This document shows, piece by piece, positions 7,577 to 15,946 of a stretch of 64,000 nt of DNA (its first letter is position 1; each line of letters begins with the position of its first letter). Under the pieces are notes generated by a model. The model searched no databases, was not told where the DNA came from, and saw only the letters and a list, made by a program, of their open reading frames with translations. The DNA is from Panacibacter ginsenosidivorans (GTDB taxonomy: Bacteria; Bacteroidota; Bacteroidia; Chitinophagales; Chitinophagaceae): assembly GCF_007971225.1 (NCBI RefSeq), contig NZ_CP042435.1, forward strand, positions 3,599,501-3,663,500, written 5' to 3'. The position numbers were made by a program, and so were the translations under genes.

Positions 7577-8608
7577 TTACAATGCACTTGTAAACTGTTT
7601 CAGAAACCGCACATCATTTTGCGAGTACAAACGAAGATCGTTGATGCGATATTTTAACTGGCACACCCGTTCTATGCCCATACCAAATGCAAAACCGGTA
7701 TATTTATTCGAATCAATATTGAAGTTCTCCAACACTTTTGGATGCACCATGCCGCTGCCCAATATTTCTACCCAACCGGTATGTTTGCAAACATTGCAAC
7801 CATCACCGCCACAGATCAAACAACTGATGTCCATCTCTGCACTCGGTTCTGTGAAGGGAAAATAAGAAGGACGAAAACGAACCTTTACTTCTTTGCCAAA
7901 CATTTCCTGCACAAAGAAATACAGCGTTTGTTTTAGATCGGCAAAGCTTACATTTTCATCTATGTACAAACCTTCTACCTGGTGAAAAAAGCAATGCGCT
8001 CTTGCACTAATGGTTTCATTGCGGTACACACGACCCGGACAAATTACACGAATCGGCGGTTTTTGTTTTTCCATCACTCGTGCCTGCACGCTGCTGGTAT
8101 GTGTACGCAACAACCACGCAGGATTTTGATTAATGTAAAATGTGTCCTGCATGTCGCGTGCCGGATGATCTTCCGGTAAATTCATAGCGCCAAAGTTGTG
8201 CCAGTCATCTTCAATTTCCGGGCCTTCGGCAACTGCAAAACCAAGACGCTTGAAAATAGAAACGATCTCGTTACGAACGATCATCAAAGGATGACGGGTA
8301 CCAACAGCAAATGAATCACCGGGCAGCGACCAATCAAAATTGTTTATCGTTTCCTGTTTGTCGTTTATCGTTTGGGCCTGCAGTGATGCAAACTTTTCTT
8401 CTGTAAATAATTTAAACTCGTTAAGAACCAGGCCAAATTGTTTTTTTTGTTCATTGGGCACATTTTTCATTTCGCCCATTACAGTTTTTACAAGGCCTTT
8501 TGTACCTAAATATTTTATGCGGAACGTTTCCACCGCTTCTGCATTTGCAGCCTCGTAAGCGTTTATTTCCTTTTTATAATTTTCTATCTGTTGCAACAAT
8601 GCTTCCAT
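7577..8608 (-). CDS. pheS: Phenylalanine--tRNA ligase alpha subunit
   Basis: 343 aa, normal length for bacterial PheS. Charges tRNA-Phe with phenylalanine as the alpha subunit of the alpha2beta2 enzyme. An N-terminal coiled-coil (about 1-90) is followed by the class II catalytic core: motif 2 in CPGRVYRNE...HCFFHQVEG, a Cys cluster (CLICGGDGCNVCKHTG) and motif 3 GFAFGMGIER (305-314). The promoter TTTG-19-TATCTTCG ends 4 bases from the ATG, so the transcript is probably leaderless. pheT is not adjacent. Confidence 0.97.
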   Translation of the reverse strand: MEALLQQIENYKKEINAYEAANAEAVETFRIKYLGTKGLVKTVMGEMKNVPNEQKKQFGLVLNEFKLFTEEKFASLQAQTINDKQETINNFDWSLPGDSFAVGTRHPLMIVRNEIVSIFKRLGFAVAEGPEIEDDWHNFGAMNLPEDHPARDMQDTFYINQNPAWLLRTHTSSVQARVMEKQKPPIRVICPGRVYRNETISARAHCFFHQVEGLYIDENVSFADLKQTLYFFVQEMFGKEVKVRFRPSYFPFTEPSAEMDISCLICGGDGCNVCKHTGWVEILGSGMVHPKVLENFNIDSNKYTGFAFGMGIERVCQLKYRINDLRLYSQNDVRFLKQFTSAL

Positions 8609-8612
8609 GCCG

Positions 8613-8643
8613 CGAAGATAATGCGAATGTGCGGATGTGCAAA
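8613..8643 (-). promoter_or_regulatory. pheS promoter (TTTG - 19 - TATCTTCG)
   Basis: -33 TTTG at 8640-8643 and -7 TATCTTCG at 8613-8620, separated by 19 bases, one mismatch to TAnnTTTG. The start codon follows after only 4 bases. Confidence 0.65.
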
Positions 8644-8708
8644 TGTGTTGATGCGCGAATGGAAATAGAATATTTGGTGGCGGGCTTTTGTAGTACTATT
8701 AAACTTTG

Positions 8709-8729
8709 GTTGTGTCACTCACTTGTACG
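8709..8729 (+). repeat. Dispersed repeat, A arm (solo)
   Basis: Perfect A arm directly after the GNAT gene, preceded by GGCTTTTGTAGTACTATTAA, an outer flank shared with the copy at 13510. Confidence 0.85.
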
Positions 8730-8738
8730 TTCGAAACT

Positions 8739-9200
8739 TTATTCAGCTTTCTTATAAACATCCGGGTTATGTTTCTGCATAAAACGTTTGGCTACATCTT
8801 CCGTTATACGAGTCCAGCCAAATTGTTCATATAAACCATGCGCATCTTTAGTACCCAGCCACCATCTTCTTAGTTTTTGCAATTCAGGGTGTGCATGAAT
8901 CGTTGCCATTAACCATTTACTCAAACCCTTACCACGATGTTCAGGCAATACAAAAACATCTGCGAGGTAGGCAAAAGTGGCTTTGTCTGTAACCAGTCTT
9001 GCAAAACCAATTTGCTTTGTTCCTTCATACAGACCAAAACACAAAGAGTTGGCTATTGATTTTTCTACAACCGCCCTTGATATGCCCTGCGCCCAGTAAG
9101 ATTCAAAAGCTATATAATTATAGATGGTTTCCAGATCTAGTTTTTCTTTATCGGTGCTGATAAGGTAATTATCTTTCGCAGCTTCATAATGTTCATTCAT
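8739..9200 (-). CDS. GNAT family N-acetyltransferase
   Basis: 153 aa. The acetyl-CoA binding motif A is visible as VLPEHRGKGLSKWLM (R/Q-x-x-G-x-G/A), preceded by the strand AYLADVFV. The C-terminal YEQFGWTRI is typical of GNATs near the product-release end. Substrate unknown. The 5' end overlaps the upstream pseudouridine synthase gene by 8 bases (9193-9200), so the two are one translationally coupled operon; the gene ends just before an A repeat arm. Confidence 0.88.
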   Translation of the reverse strand: MNEHYEAAKDNYLISTDKEKLDLETIYNYIAFESYWAQGISRAVVEKSIANSLCFGLYEGTKQIGFARLVTDKATFAYLADVFVLPEHRGKGLSKWLMATIHAHPELQKLRRWWLGTKDAHGLYEQFGWTRITEDVAKRFMQKHNPDVYKKAE

Positions 9201-9780
9201 GGAACAGTTTTTTATAAATTGTTTTTTGTTGAAGTTCGATCATTTTTCCCGGTTGCAAATTTCCAAGTTCAATTTCTTCGATCCTGTATCTTATCAAACG
9301 CAAGGTAGGAAAACCAACTTTTGCCGTCATTTTTCTTACCTGCCTGTTTTTACCTTCAGTTAAGATCATCCTTATCCATGGTGCAGGAATTTCTTTTCTA
9401 AAGCGTATTGGTGGATTTCTTTCCGGAACTGTTGGTGCTTCTTTAAATAATTCAACCTTGCATTTTTTTGTTTTATACATTTTGCCACTCAAATTTATTT
9501 CAACACCTTGTTGTAATTGTTGAATAGCTTCTTGTGTTATTGCACCATCTACCTGTACAAAATATTCGCGTTCATGTGCAAAGGAAGGATTTAATAAACG
9601 ATGATTCAATTGTTCATCATTGGTTAAGATCAATAAGCCTTCGCTGTCTTCATCCAGTCTTCCGACAGGATAAACATTTTTAGGAACTGCAAAATAATCA
9701 GCAAGCGTTTGCTTCTTTAACTCTGAAGTAAACTGCGATAAGACCAGGTAAGGTTTGTATACAATGAAGTACTGTTTCAT
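9193..9780 (-). CDS. 23S rRNA pseudouridine synthase, RluE-like
   Basis: 195 aa. Short RsuA/RluB/E/F-type synthase lacking the N-terminal S4 domain. Catalytic Asp in VGRLDEDSEGLLILTND, start with YFIVYKPYLVLSQF and the C-terminal GKNRQVRKMTAKVGFPTLRL are diagnostic. RluE converts a uridine of 23S rRNA domain V to pseudouridine; exact target here is inferred from size and lack of S4. First gene of the two-gene operon with the GNAT gene. Confidence 0.9.
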   Translation of the reverse strand: MKQYFIVYKPYLVLSQFTSELKKQTLADYFAVPKNVYPVGRLDEDSEGLLILTNDEQLNHRLLNPSFAHEREYFVQVDGAITQEAIQQLQQGVEINLSGKMYKTKKCKVELFKEAPTVPERNPPIRFRKEIPAPWIRMILTEGKNRQVRKMTAKVGFPTLRLIRYRIEEIELGNLQPGKMIELQQKTIYKKLFHE

Positions 9781-9819
9781 TTAATGCATCATGTTTTTAG
9801 CACAAGTTTTTCTTGAAAA

Positions 9820-9885
9820 CAAAAATCCCGCCGAAGCGGGATTCTGTATATGGATGGGTTAGTAAGTAAGGGGAATCAAATTCCC
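9820..9885 (-). ncRNA. Candidate small RNA of about 65 nt
   Basis: On the minus strand, a TTG-19-TAATATTG promoter (9917-9890) places the start near 9885. The predicted RNA begins with a hairpin GGGAAT-ttg-ATTCCC (9870-9885), has a single-stranded middle rich in CUUACUUACUAACCC, and ends with a UUCG-type terminator AATCCCGC-ttcg-GCGGGATT (9843-9824) followed by TTTTGTTTT. No ORF fits inside. It lies between the divergent rluE-like and lpxD genes and is transcribed toward rluE. Prediction from sequence only. Confidence 0.45.
9824..9843 (-). terminator. Terminator of the candidate sRNA
   Basis: Eight-pair GC-rich stem AATCCCGC/GCGGGATT with a stable UUCG-type loop on the minus strand and a T-rich tail in that direction. 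On the plus strand no T-tract follows, so it does not serve rightward transcription. Confidence 0.75.
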
Positions 9886-9889
9886 AACA

Positions 9890-9919
9890 CAATATTATAA
9901 ATTGTTTTTTCTAACACAA
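9890..9919 (-). promoter_or_regulatory. Promoter of the candidate sRNA
   Basis: -33 TTG (9917-9919, within TTTTTTG) and -7 TAATATTG (9890-9897), separated by 19 bases, one mismatch to TAnnTTTG. Confidence 0.45.
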
Positions 9920-10325
9920 AAAATTTTTCAAACAATTTTATTAACATTTTTTACGTGAGTGTGAATTATGAAGATGCAAACTACTTGCTATTCATACTCA
10001 TTTAATACAACAATAAAGCTTTGAGGAAGAAGTGAAAAAAATAGCATGCGCTGAAACATAGATATACAAAGCGTTTCAGTATAGCAGTATGTTTATAGAT
10101 GAGCACTTAATTTTATTTTTTGAATTTTATTTTTTAATGCTTCATCGTTTTACACAAGTTATAACCACTTTAAAAAAGTTGAAAAAATATTTTTGCAAAT
10201 AGTGCGTTTGAAAGGCTTTTGAAGTATAAATACTCCTTTGATCATTGTTCCATAAACTTTAGTGACTGTAAAAAGCAAGCTGCCTTGTTCCGTTTAATAC
10301 ATTAGTATATAAAGAGAATCACTTT

Positions 10326-10333
10326 TACATTTG
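10326..10333 (+). promoter_or_regulatory. -7 box TACATTTG of lpxD
   Basis: Perfect TAnnTTTG box 14 bases before the ATG; no clear TTG at the -33 distance. Confidence 0.5.
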
Positions 10334-10347
10334 TAAAAATTTAAAAA

Positions 10348-11292
10348 ATGAAATTCCCGCAGCCTGTTACTGTAGCATGGATTGCAGATCTTATAAATGC
10401 AGAAGCAATTGGTGATGCATCCATGAATGCTTATGGCATCAATGAAATTCATAAAGTGGAAGATGGTGATCTTTGTTTTGTAGATCATCCAAAGTATTAT
10501 GATAAATGTCTTAACAGTAATGCTACACATATCATCATCAACACAAAGGAAGTAACAGTACCTGCCGGTAAAACATTGCTTGTTGTTGCAGAACCATTTG
10601 AAGCATACTTAACTATTGTAAATCATTTCAGGCCATTTACCGCTGCAGTAAAATCTGTAAGTGATACTGCTGTTATTGGTGAAGGAACAGTTATTATGCC
10701 CAATGTATTTATTGGTAAAGATGTTAAGATCGGCAGTAACTGCGTTATACATCCTAACGTATCATTACTTGATTATACAGAGATTGGTAATAATGTTGTT
10801 ATACAGGCAGGTACTGTTATCGGCAGCGATGCATTTTATTATAACACCAAAAAGAACCGCGATGTATGGTACCGCCGCATGCAGAGTTGCGGTAATGTAT
10901 TAATTGAAGATGACGTTGAAATTGGTGCTGGCTGCACTATCGATCGTGGTGTTACAGCAAGCACACGTATAGGCGCAGGAACCAAAATAGATAACATGGT
11001 GCATATTGGTCACGATACCAATGTTGGAAAGAATTGTTTGTTTGCTGCACAGGTAGGTATTGCCGGCGCCACAACTATTGAAGATGGTGTGGTGCTTTGG
11101 GGCCAGGTTGGTGTAAGTAAAACACTAACCATCGGCGCTAATGCAGTGGTGTATGCGCAAAGCGGTGTTCCGGCTTCTTTGGAAGGTGGTAAAGTTTATT
11201 TTGGCAGCCCTGCCGAAGATGCACAGGTAAAAAAGAAGGAATTGGTTTGGGTTAAACGTATCCCCGAATTATGGAAGAAAGTAATGGAATAA
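10348..11292 (+). CDS. lpxD: UDP-3-O-acylglucosamine N-acyltransferase LpxD-like
   Basis: 314 aa. Third step of lipid A synthesis: transfers a 3-hydroxyacyl chain from ACP to UDP-3-O-acylglucosamine in the cytoplasm. An N-terminal uridine-binding domain (1-100) precedes a left-handed beta-helix of hexapeptide repeats (VIGEGTVIMPNVFIGKDVKI onward). The catalytic His is H222 in MVHIGHDTNVG, and C-terminal helices (KRIPELWKKVME) close it. Slightly shorter than E. coli LpxD, as usual for the short LpxD paralogues of Bacteroidota, of which there may be a second copy elsewhere. Monocistronic. Confidence 0.9.
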   Translation: MKFPQPVTVAWIADLINAEAIGDASMNAYGINEIHKVEDGDLCFVDHPKYYDKCLNSNATHIIINTKEVTVPAGKTLLVVAEPFEAYLTIVNHFRPFTAAVKSVSDTAVIGEGTVIMPNVFIGKDVKIGSNCVIHPNVSLLDYTEIGNNVVIQAGTVIGSDAFYYNTKKNRDVWYRRMQSCGNVLIEDDVEIGAGCTIDRGVTASTRIGAGTKIDNMVHIGHDTNVGKNCLFAAQVGIAGATTIEDGVVLWGQVGVSKTLTIGANAVVYAQSGVPASLEGGKVYFGSPAEDAQVKKKELVWVKRIPELWKKVME

Positions 11293-11331
11293 TTTTTATG
11301 TACCTGGCAATAGAATATGCATAAAGCTTCC

Positions 11332-11396
11332 GTTGCGTCGCACACTTGTGCTTACTGTTCATTTATTTGTCTGAACGTTGCAGTGTGCGACGCAAC
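11332..11396. repeat. Paired dispersed repeat, B arm + / B arm -
   Basis: B arm at 11332-11352 (CGCACACTT variant) and inverted B arm at 11376-11396, 23 bases apart. Outer flanks ACCTGG..AATATGCATAAAGCTTCC and AAAAGCTACAT..AAGCCGGGCTCATAAAAATT show the full arm length of about 60 bases. It is the only close pair with two B arms. It lies between lpxD and the SDR gene, two convergent 3' ends. Confidence 0.85.
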
Positions 11397-11545
11397 AAAA
11401 GCTACATAGAAATAATTAAGCCGGGCTCATAAAAATTAAACTTTGGTAAACGCTTCAGCAGTAATTATAATTTTTTATCATCATCGTATAGGAGCTGAAA
11501 TAATCATCAAAGAATTTTTTACAAAGAAGAGGAAGATGGTATTGC

Positions 11546-12544
11546 TTATGGCAGTTTATACAGTTTTTTGAATTCAGCGCAAATGCGTTGTATACTTTGC
11601 TCTAACGGCTGATAATTAAATGAAGGTAAATATTGCAGCAGCTTACTGTTATCAAAATGCACTTTCGCCTGTGCTGTTCTTGCAGTCTCTTTTGTTATTA
11701 AAGGTTTTTTTCCGGTGAATATTGATTTCAATTTTTCAGCACGCCATACAAGCGATGCTAAAAATGGAGTTACTTTTTTATATGGTGGTTTTTTGCCAAA
11801 GCCTTTTGCAATAAGATTGAGCAGGTTGCGGTAAGTTGCATCCTCGCCACTTACTATAAAACGTTCTCCATTTATATTGCTTTCCATCAGCATGGTCATT
11901 GCTTTTACAACATCTGCAACATCTACAAAACCGGTAATACCCTCTGAGTACCATGGAAATTCATTGTACACATTTTTAAAAATAGCTGTTGAGCTTTTGG
12001 TCCAGTCGGCTGCACCAAGAATAATTGTTGGATTAATGATCACTGCGTTGAGACCTTCACCAACGCCGCGCCACACTTCCATTTCAGCAAGGTATTTTGT
12101 TTTGCCGTACACGCTGTTGCTGGTCCCGGCAGACCATTTCATTTTTTCTGTAACAGGCTGATCTTCTCTTATACGTCCCATTGCAGAAACAGAACTAACG
12201 TATACTAACTTTTCAATACCGGCATCCAGGCAGGCATTCACTATATTGGCTGTACCTTCTATATTAACGGTATGCAGCGCTGCTTTATCTTTTGGGTTGA
12301 AAGAAACCATCGCTGCGCAATGATACACCTGCTGCACATTTGATAAAGCTTCTTCAAGAGAAAGAATGTCAAGAATATCTCCCTGAACCCATTCTGCTTT
12401 ATCTGCATATTCAAATGAGGGGATAGTATTTCTGTATAATGCTTTTACTTTTTTGTTTTGTTGCACCAATAATTGTATCAGGTGAGAACCCACCAAACCA
12501 CTGCCACCGGTAACTAAAATATTTCTTTGCTCATCCAGGTTCAT
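11546..12544 (-). CDS. NAD(P)-dependent epimerase/dehydratase-like SDR
   Basis: 332 aa extended short-chain dehydrogenase. Rossmann motif ILVTGGSGLVGSHLIQ (GxxGxxG, about 9-24), the strand YHCAAMVSF, and the catalytic YxxxK in VYGKTKYLAEMEVW. Overall look is that of dihydroflavonol-4-reductase/3-beta-HSD-like SDRs common in Bacteroidota; the substrate cannot be read. It starts 14 bases after the stop of the hydroxyacyl-CoA dehydrogenase gene and is likely co-transcribed with it. Confidence 0.88.
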   Translation of the reverse strand: MNLDEQRNILVTGGSGLVGSHLIQLLVQQNKKVKALYRNTIPSFEYADKAEWVQGDILDILSLEEALSNVQQVYHCAAMVSFNPKDKAALHTVNIEGTANIVNACLDAGIEKLVYVSSVSAMGRIREDQPVTEKMKWSAGTSNSVYGKTKYLAEMEVWRGVGEGLNAVIINPTIILGAADWTKSSTAIFKNVYNEFPWYSEGITGFVDVADVVKAMTMLMESNINGERFIVSGEDATYRNLLNLIAKGFGKKPPYKKVTPFLASLVWRAEKLKSIFTGKKPLITKETARTAQAKVHFDNSKLLQYLPSFNYQPLEQSIQRICAEFKKLYKLP

Positions 12545-12558
12545 ACGTATACTTAAGA

Positions 12559-13416
12559 TCAGTAATTATAAAATCCCTTGCCTGTCTTTCTGCCCAGTTC
12601 ACCTTTGTCAACTTTTTGTTTTTGTAAAGCAGATGGTTTTAAACGTTCGGGTTTACCCAATGCTTCCCAAACAATATTGCTTACCGAGTAGTTTACATCC
12701 ATGCCGATAAGATCCATCAGTTTAAACGGCCCCATCTTAAATCCGGATGCTTCCATGATGGCATCAACTGTTTCAACATCTGCCAATCCTTTTTCAACCA
12801 ACAACATTGGTTCGAGATAATAATGACGTGCCACACGGTTTACAATAAAGCCCGGTGAATCTTTACACACAACAGGTATTTTACCCATTTGCTTTGCCAC
12901 TGCTACAAGCGTGTCAATTACTGTTGCATCAGTATCTGCATGATGAACCACCTCAACCAGTTTCATTAATTGAGCAGGATTAAAAAAATGCATGCCCGCC
13001 ACTCTTTCTTTAGCTGTTGTTGACAATGCAATTTCATGCACAGAGATAGAGGAAGTATTGGTAGCAAAGATGGTGTGTGCATCGTTAATGAGTGCAAGCC
13101 TGTTAAAAAGCTCGGTCTTTTTATTTTTATTTTCAATGATGGCTTCTATGATTATATCCGCTTTGCAATCGTCTATATTGTTTGTAAAAAATACGCGGCT
13201 GATCGTTTCATCTTTTTGTGTAATACTGATCTTATTTTTTTCAACAAGTTTTTCAAGCGAGGCAACGATACCTGCCTTACTTTTTTCCAGCATCGATTCG
13301 TTAAGATCGAATTGAATAGTATTAAAACCAGCCTGCGCTGCAACCTGCGCGATACCACTGCCCATGGTACCTGCACCACATACACAAATGGTCTTAATAT
13401 TTTCTACTCCCGGCAT
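12559..13416 (-). CDS. 3-hydroxyacyl-CoA (3-hydroxybutyryl-CoA) dehydrogenase
   Basis: 285 aa from the ATG at 13416. NAD-dependent oxidation of 3-hydroxyacyl-CoA to 3-ketoacyl-CoA. NAD-binding GAGTMGSGIAQVAA (14-27), catalytic Ser/His/Glu region with NTSSISV (120-126), H143 in GMHFFNPAQ and E155 in KLVEVV, then SPGFIVNRV and the C-terminal GRKTGKGFYNY. The start seven codons further upstream (13437) would lie inside the promoter: -7 box TATGTTTG at 13421-13428 leaves 4 bases before the ATG at 13416, so the mRNA is probably leaderless. First gene of the operon with the SDR. Confidence 0.93.
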   Translation of the reverse strand: MPGVENIKTICVCGAGTMGSGIAQVAAQAGFNTIQFDLNESMLEKSKAGIVASLEKLVEKNKISITQKDETISRVFFTNNIDDCKADIIIEAIIENKNKKTELFNRLALINDAHTIFATNTSSISVHEIALSTTAKERVAGMHFFNPAQLMKLVEVVHHADTDATVIDTLVAVAKQMGKIPVVCKDSPGFIVNRVARHYYLEPMLLVEKGLADVETVDAIMEASGFKMGPFKLMDLIGMDVNYSVSNIVWEALGKPERLKPSALQKQKVDKGELGRKTGKGFYNY

Positions 13417-13420
13417 TTTG

Positions 13421-13428
13421 CAAACATA
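13421..13428 (-). promoter_or_regulatory. -7 box TATGTTTG, decides the dehydrogenase start
   Basis: Perfect TAnnTTTG, 4 bases (CAAA) from the ATG at 13416. It overlaps the codons of the longer alternative reading. Confidence 0.55.
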
Positions 13429-13509
13429 CAATGTCATCTTGATAAATAGCGGTAACGGATTATTTGCTGCATTTTTATGAGCCGGACTTTGGTAGTACTA
13501 TTATCGTTC

Positions 13510-13651
13510 CTTGCGTCGCACACTTGTACTGACGAAACAGCTATGAGCTGATAGCTGCGAGCTATGAGCTATTGTGTTTTGCCCGAAGCTCATAGCTCAA
13601 AGCTCACGGCTTGTTCCAAATTGTTCCGAACGTACAAGTGAGTGACACAAC
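13510..13651. repeat. Paired dispersed repeat, B arm + / A arm -, with nested hairpin
   Basis: B arm at 13510-13530 and inverted A arm at 13631-13651. The 100-base interior holds a perfect 12-base inverted repeat, GAGCTATGAGCT (13559-13570) and AGCTCATAGCTC (13587-13598), around a 16-base loop, plus extra AGCT-rich units. Outer flanks: TATGAGCCGGACTTTGGTAG on the left, GGCGATGCCATAAAAAT and AGCAGCCGG on the right. It separates the divergent dehydrogenase and rlmD promoters. Confidence 0.85.
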
Positions 13652-13732
13652 CGGCGATGCCATAAAAATCAGCAGCCGGAAACATAAAAAACTAAACTTT
13701 TTGTGCGGTATAAAATTGAGGTCAATCATGGT

Positions 13733-13740
13733 TACATTTG
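13733..13740 (+). promoter_or_regulatory. -7 box TACATTTG of rlmD
   Basis: Perfect TAnnTTTG, followed by CGGG and the GTG start at 13745 (4-base spacing). It lies inside the longer open frame that begins at 13703, arguing against that start. No TTG at 19 bases. Confidence 0.5.
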
Positions 13741-13744
13741 CGGG

Positions 13745-15172
13745 GTGAGAAAGAATAAACCTGTAATACTTGAAAATGTTTTAGTGGAAGATTATGCCGC
13801 CGAAGGTAAGTCGCTTGCAAAAGTGGATGGTAAAGTGGTGTTTATTGAAAATACAGTTCCAGGCGATGTGGTAGATGTGTTCCTGTTTAAAAATAAAAAG
13901 GACTGGGCAGAAGGATGGCCCATGCATTTTAAAGAATATGCGCCACAAAGGGTTGAACCTTTTTGCGTTCACTTTGGTACCTGCGGTGGTTGTCAATGGC
14001 AAATGCTGCCTTATGAACGGCAGCTTTTTTATAAACAAAAACAAGTAGCTGATAACCTGCGCAGGATAGGTAAAATTCCTTTACCTGAAATAATGCCGAT
14101 CATTGGGTGCGAACAAACCACACACTATCGCAACAAACTGGAATATACTTTTGCTACAAAAAAATTTATTCCTGACGCTGAATTCAAGATCATGAAAGCG
14201 CAGGGCGTAGATATAGATGCAGCTATAATGCAGCAGGTGGGAGGGTTTCACGCAAAAGGTGTTTTTGATAAAGTGGTTGAGATAGATACCTGTCACCTGC
14301 AATCGGAACCAACTAACCTTATACGAAAGAGTGTAGCGGCATTTGTGCAACAACTTGGTTTGCCTTTTTATGATATTAAGCAACACAAAGGCTGGTTGCG
14401 TAATATGCAGGTGCGTATTGCGGCAACAGGAGAGATAATGGTGAATATTATTCTCGGGTATGAAAAAGAAAAAGAACGCAAAGAACTGCTTGATCATTTG
14501 CTAAAAACTTTTCCTGCCATTACAACTTTATTGTACACGATCAATCCCAAGTTTAACGATAGCCTAAATGATCTTGAACCGATAACTTATTTTGGCAAAG
14601 GATTTATTACAGACAAGCTGGAAGATTTTCAATTTAAGATCAGTCCTAAATCGTTTTTTCAGACAAACACCAAACAGGCAGAACGTTTATACCAGGTTAC
14701 AAGAGATTTTGCGGAGCTTGATGGCAATCAAACTGTTTATGACCTTTATTGCGGAACAGGGAGTATTGGTATTTTTGTAAGCGGGCAGGCAAAAAAGATC
14801 ATTGGTGTAGAAGTAATTGAAGATGCTATTAAAGATGCCAAAGAAAATGCAACGCTTAATAACATAGCTCATGCATCTTTTTTTTGTGGAGATGTGACCA
14901 AGATATGTGATGACGCTTTTTTTGAAATGCACGGAAAACCAGATGTTATAATTATCGATCCGCCAAGAGCAGGTATGCATGAAAAACTGGTAAGTAAATT
15001 ACTGGAGATGGCTGCACCGCTTATAGTATATGTAAGCTGTAACCCTGCTACACAGGCAAGGGATCTTGCATTGTTAGGAGAAAAATATACGGTGGAGAAA
15101 ATACAACCGGTAGATATGTTTCCACATACACACCATATAGAAAATGTGGTACAGTTGAAATTGAAAAATTAA
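13745..15172 (+). CDS. rlmD: 23S rRNA (uracil-C5)-methyltransferase RlmD-like
   Basis: 475 aa from a GTG at 13745; an ATG at 13703 adds 14 residues that overlap the promoter. SAM-dependent m5U methylation of 23S rRNA (U1939 in E. coli). TRAM domain (about 7-62, DYAAEGKSLAKVDGKVVF), 4Fe-4S cysteines C74, C80 and C83 in FCVHFGTCGGC with a fourth in DTCHL, methyltransferase core with YDLYCGTGSIGIF and IDPPRAGMH, and catalytic Cys C432 in VSCNPATQARD. First gene of a likely run with the rhomboids (23-base gap). RlmCD or RlmC-type specificity cannot be excluded. Confidence 0.93.
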   Translation: MRKNKPVILENVLVEDYAAEGKSLAKVDGKVVFIENTVPGDVVDVFLFKNKKDWAEGWPMHFKEYAPQRVEPFCVHFGTCGGCQWQMLPYERQLFYKQKQVADNLRRIGKIPLPEIMPIIGCEQTTHYRNKLEYTFATKKFIPDAEFKIMKAQGVDIDAAIMQQVGGFHAKGVFDKVVEIDTCHLQSEPTNLIRKSVAAFVQQLGLPFYDIKQHKGWLRNMQVRIAATGEIMVNIILGYEKEKERKELLDHLLKTFPAITTLLYTINPKFNDSLNDLEPITYFGKGFITDKLEDFQFKISPKSFFQTNTKQAERLYQVTRDFAELDGNQTVYDLYCGTGSIGIFVSGQAKKIIGVEVIEDAIKDAKENATLNNIAHASFFCGDVTKICDDAFFEMHGKPDVIIIDPPRAGMHEKLVSKLLEMAAPLIVYVSCNPATQARDLALLGEKYTVEKIQPVDMFPHTHHIENVVQLKLKN

Positions 15173-15195
15173 TTATTGAATTAACCATTAGAGAC

Positions 15196-15903
15196 ATGAC
15201 AGATTTCAGGCCAAGCAGATTTCAAATATTACCAACCATTGTTAAGAACCTGATCATTATTAACGTACTGGTATTTGCAGCAGAATTTGTTCTACCAAAG
15301 TCAGGTGTGAATGTTGACGACCTTTTTGCGTTACATACGTGGCAAAGTGATTTATTCAAACCATGGCAGTTTGTAACGTATATGTTCATGCATTCCACGG
15401 ATGATTTTTCTCATATCTTTTTTAATATGCTGGCATTGTGGATGTTTGGTTCTGTGCTGGAAAATGTATGGGGGCCTAAAAGGTTTCTTACTTTTTATAT
15501 TGTATGTGGTCTTGGTGCTGCGCTTTGCCATATGATTGTATTGTATTTTGAGAACCAGCAAATAATCAATGACTATAATACATGGTCATTGGCACAGCAG
15601 CAATATTATGCAGCAGCTTTGCAGGATAGGCTCAATACTGCTACCATTGGCGCTTCAGGAGCCGTGTTTGGATGTTTGGCAGCATTTGGCTATTTATTTC
15701 CCAATGACAACCTCTACGTTATGGGGTTAATACCTATAAAAGCAAAGTGGCTTGTAATAATATATGCAGGCGTTGAACTTTTTTCGGCTGTTCAAAACAG
15801 TGCCGGAGATACAGTTGCGCATGTAGCTCATCTTGGTGGCGCATTGGCAGGTTTTCTTATGGTTTATTTCTGGAACAAAACCAACAAAAAAACGTTTTAT
15901 TAA
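15196..15903 (+). CDS. Rhomboid family intramembrane serine protease
   Basis: 235 aa, about six membrane helices. Cleaves substrates within the membrane plane. Catalytic Ser S154 in IGASGAVFG and His H212 in VAHVAHLGGALAGF, with the L1 loop marker HSTDDFSHIFFNMLALWMFG. A longer hydrophilic insert (QQIINDYNTWSLAQQQYY) separates helices 3 and 4, common in Bacteroidota rhomboids. It precedes a second rhomboid-like gene by 43 bases. Confidence 0.92.
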   Translation: MTDFRPSRFQILPTIVKNLIIINVLVFAAEFVLPKSGVNVDDLFALHTWQSDLFKPWQFVTYMFMHSTDDFSHIFFNMLALWMFGSVLENVWGPKRFLTFYIVCGLGAALCHMIVLYFENQQIINDYNTWSLAQQQYYAAALQDRLNTATIGASGAVFGCLAAFGYLFPNDNLYVMGLIPIKAKWLVIIYAGVELFSAVQNSAGDTVAHVAHLGGALAGFLMVYFWNKTNKKTFY

Positions 15904-15946
15904 AAGAAAACATTTTAATAGCAATTAACTTTGGTAAATAATTATC

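Larger units (their letters stand above)
9886..10347. other. Upstream region of lpxD
   Basis: About 460 bases without a gene. It holds the sRNA promoter at its left end and the lpxD -7 box at its right end. A weak inverted repeat CTGAAAC...GTTTCAG spans 10051-10079. No coding frame of quality seen. Confidence 0.4.
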
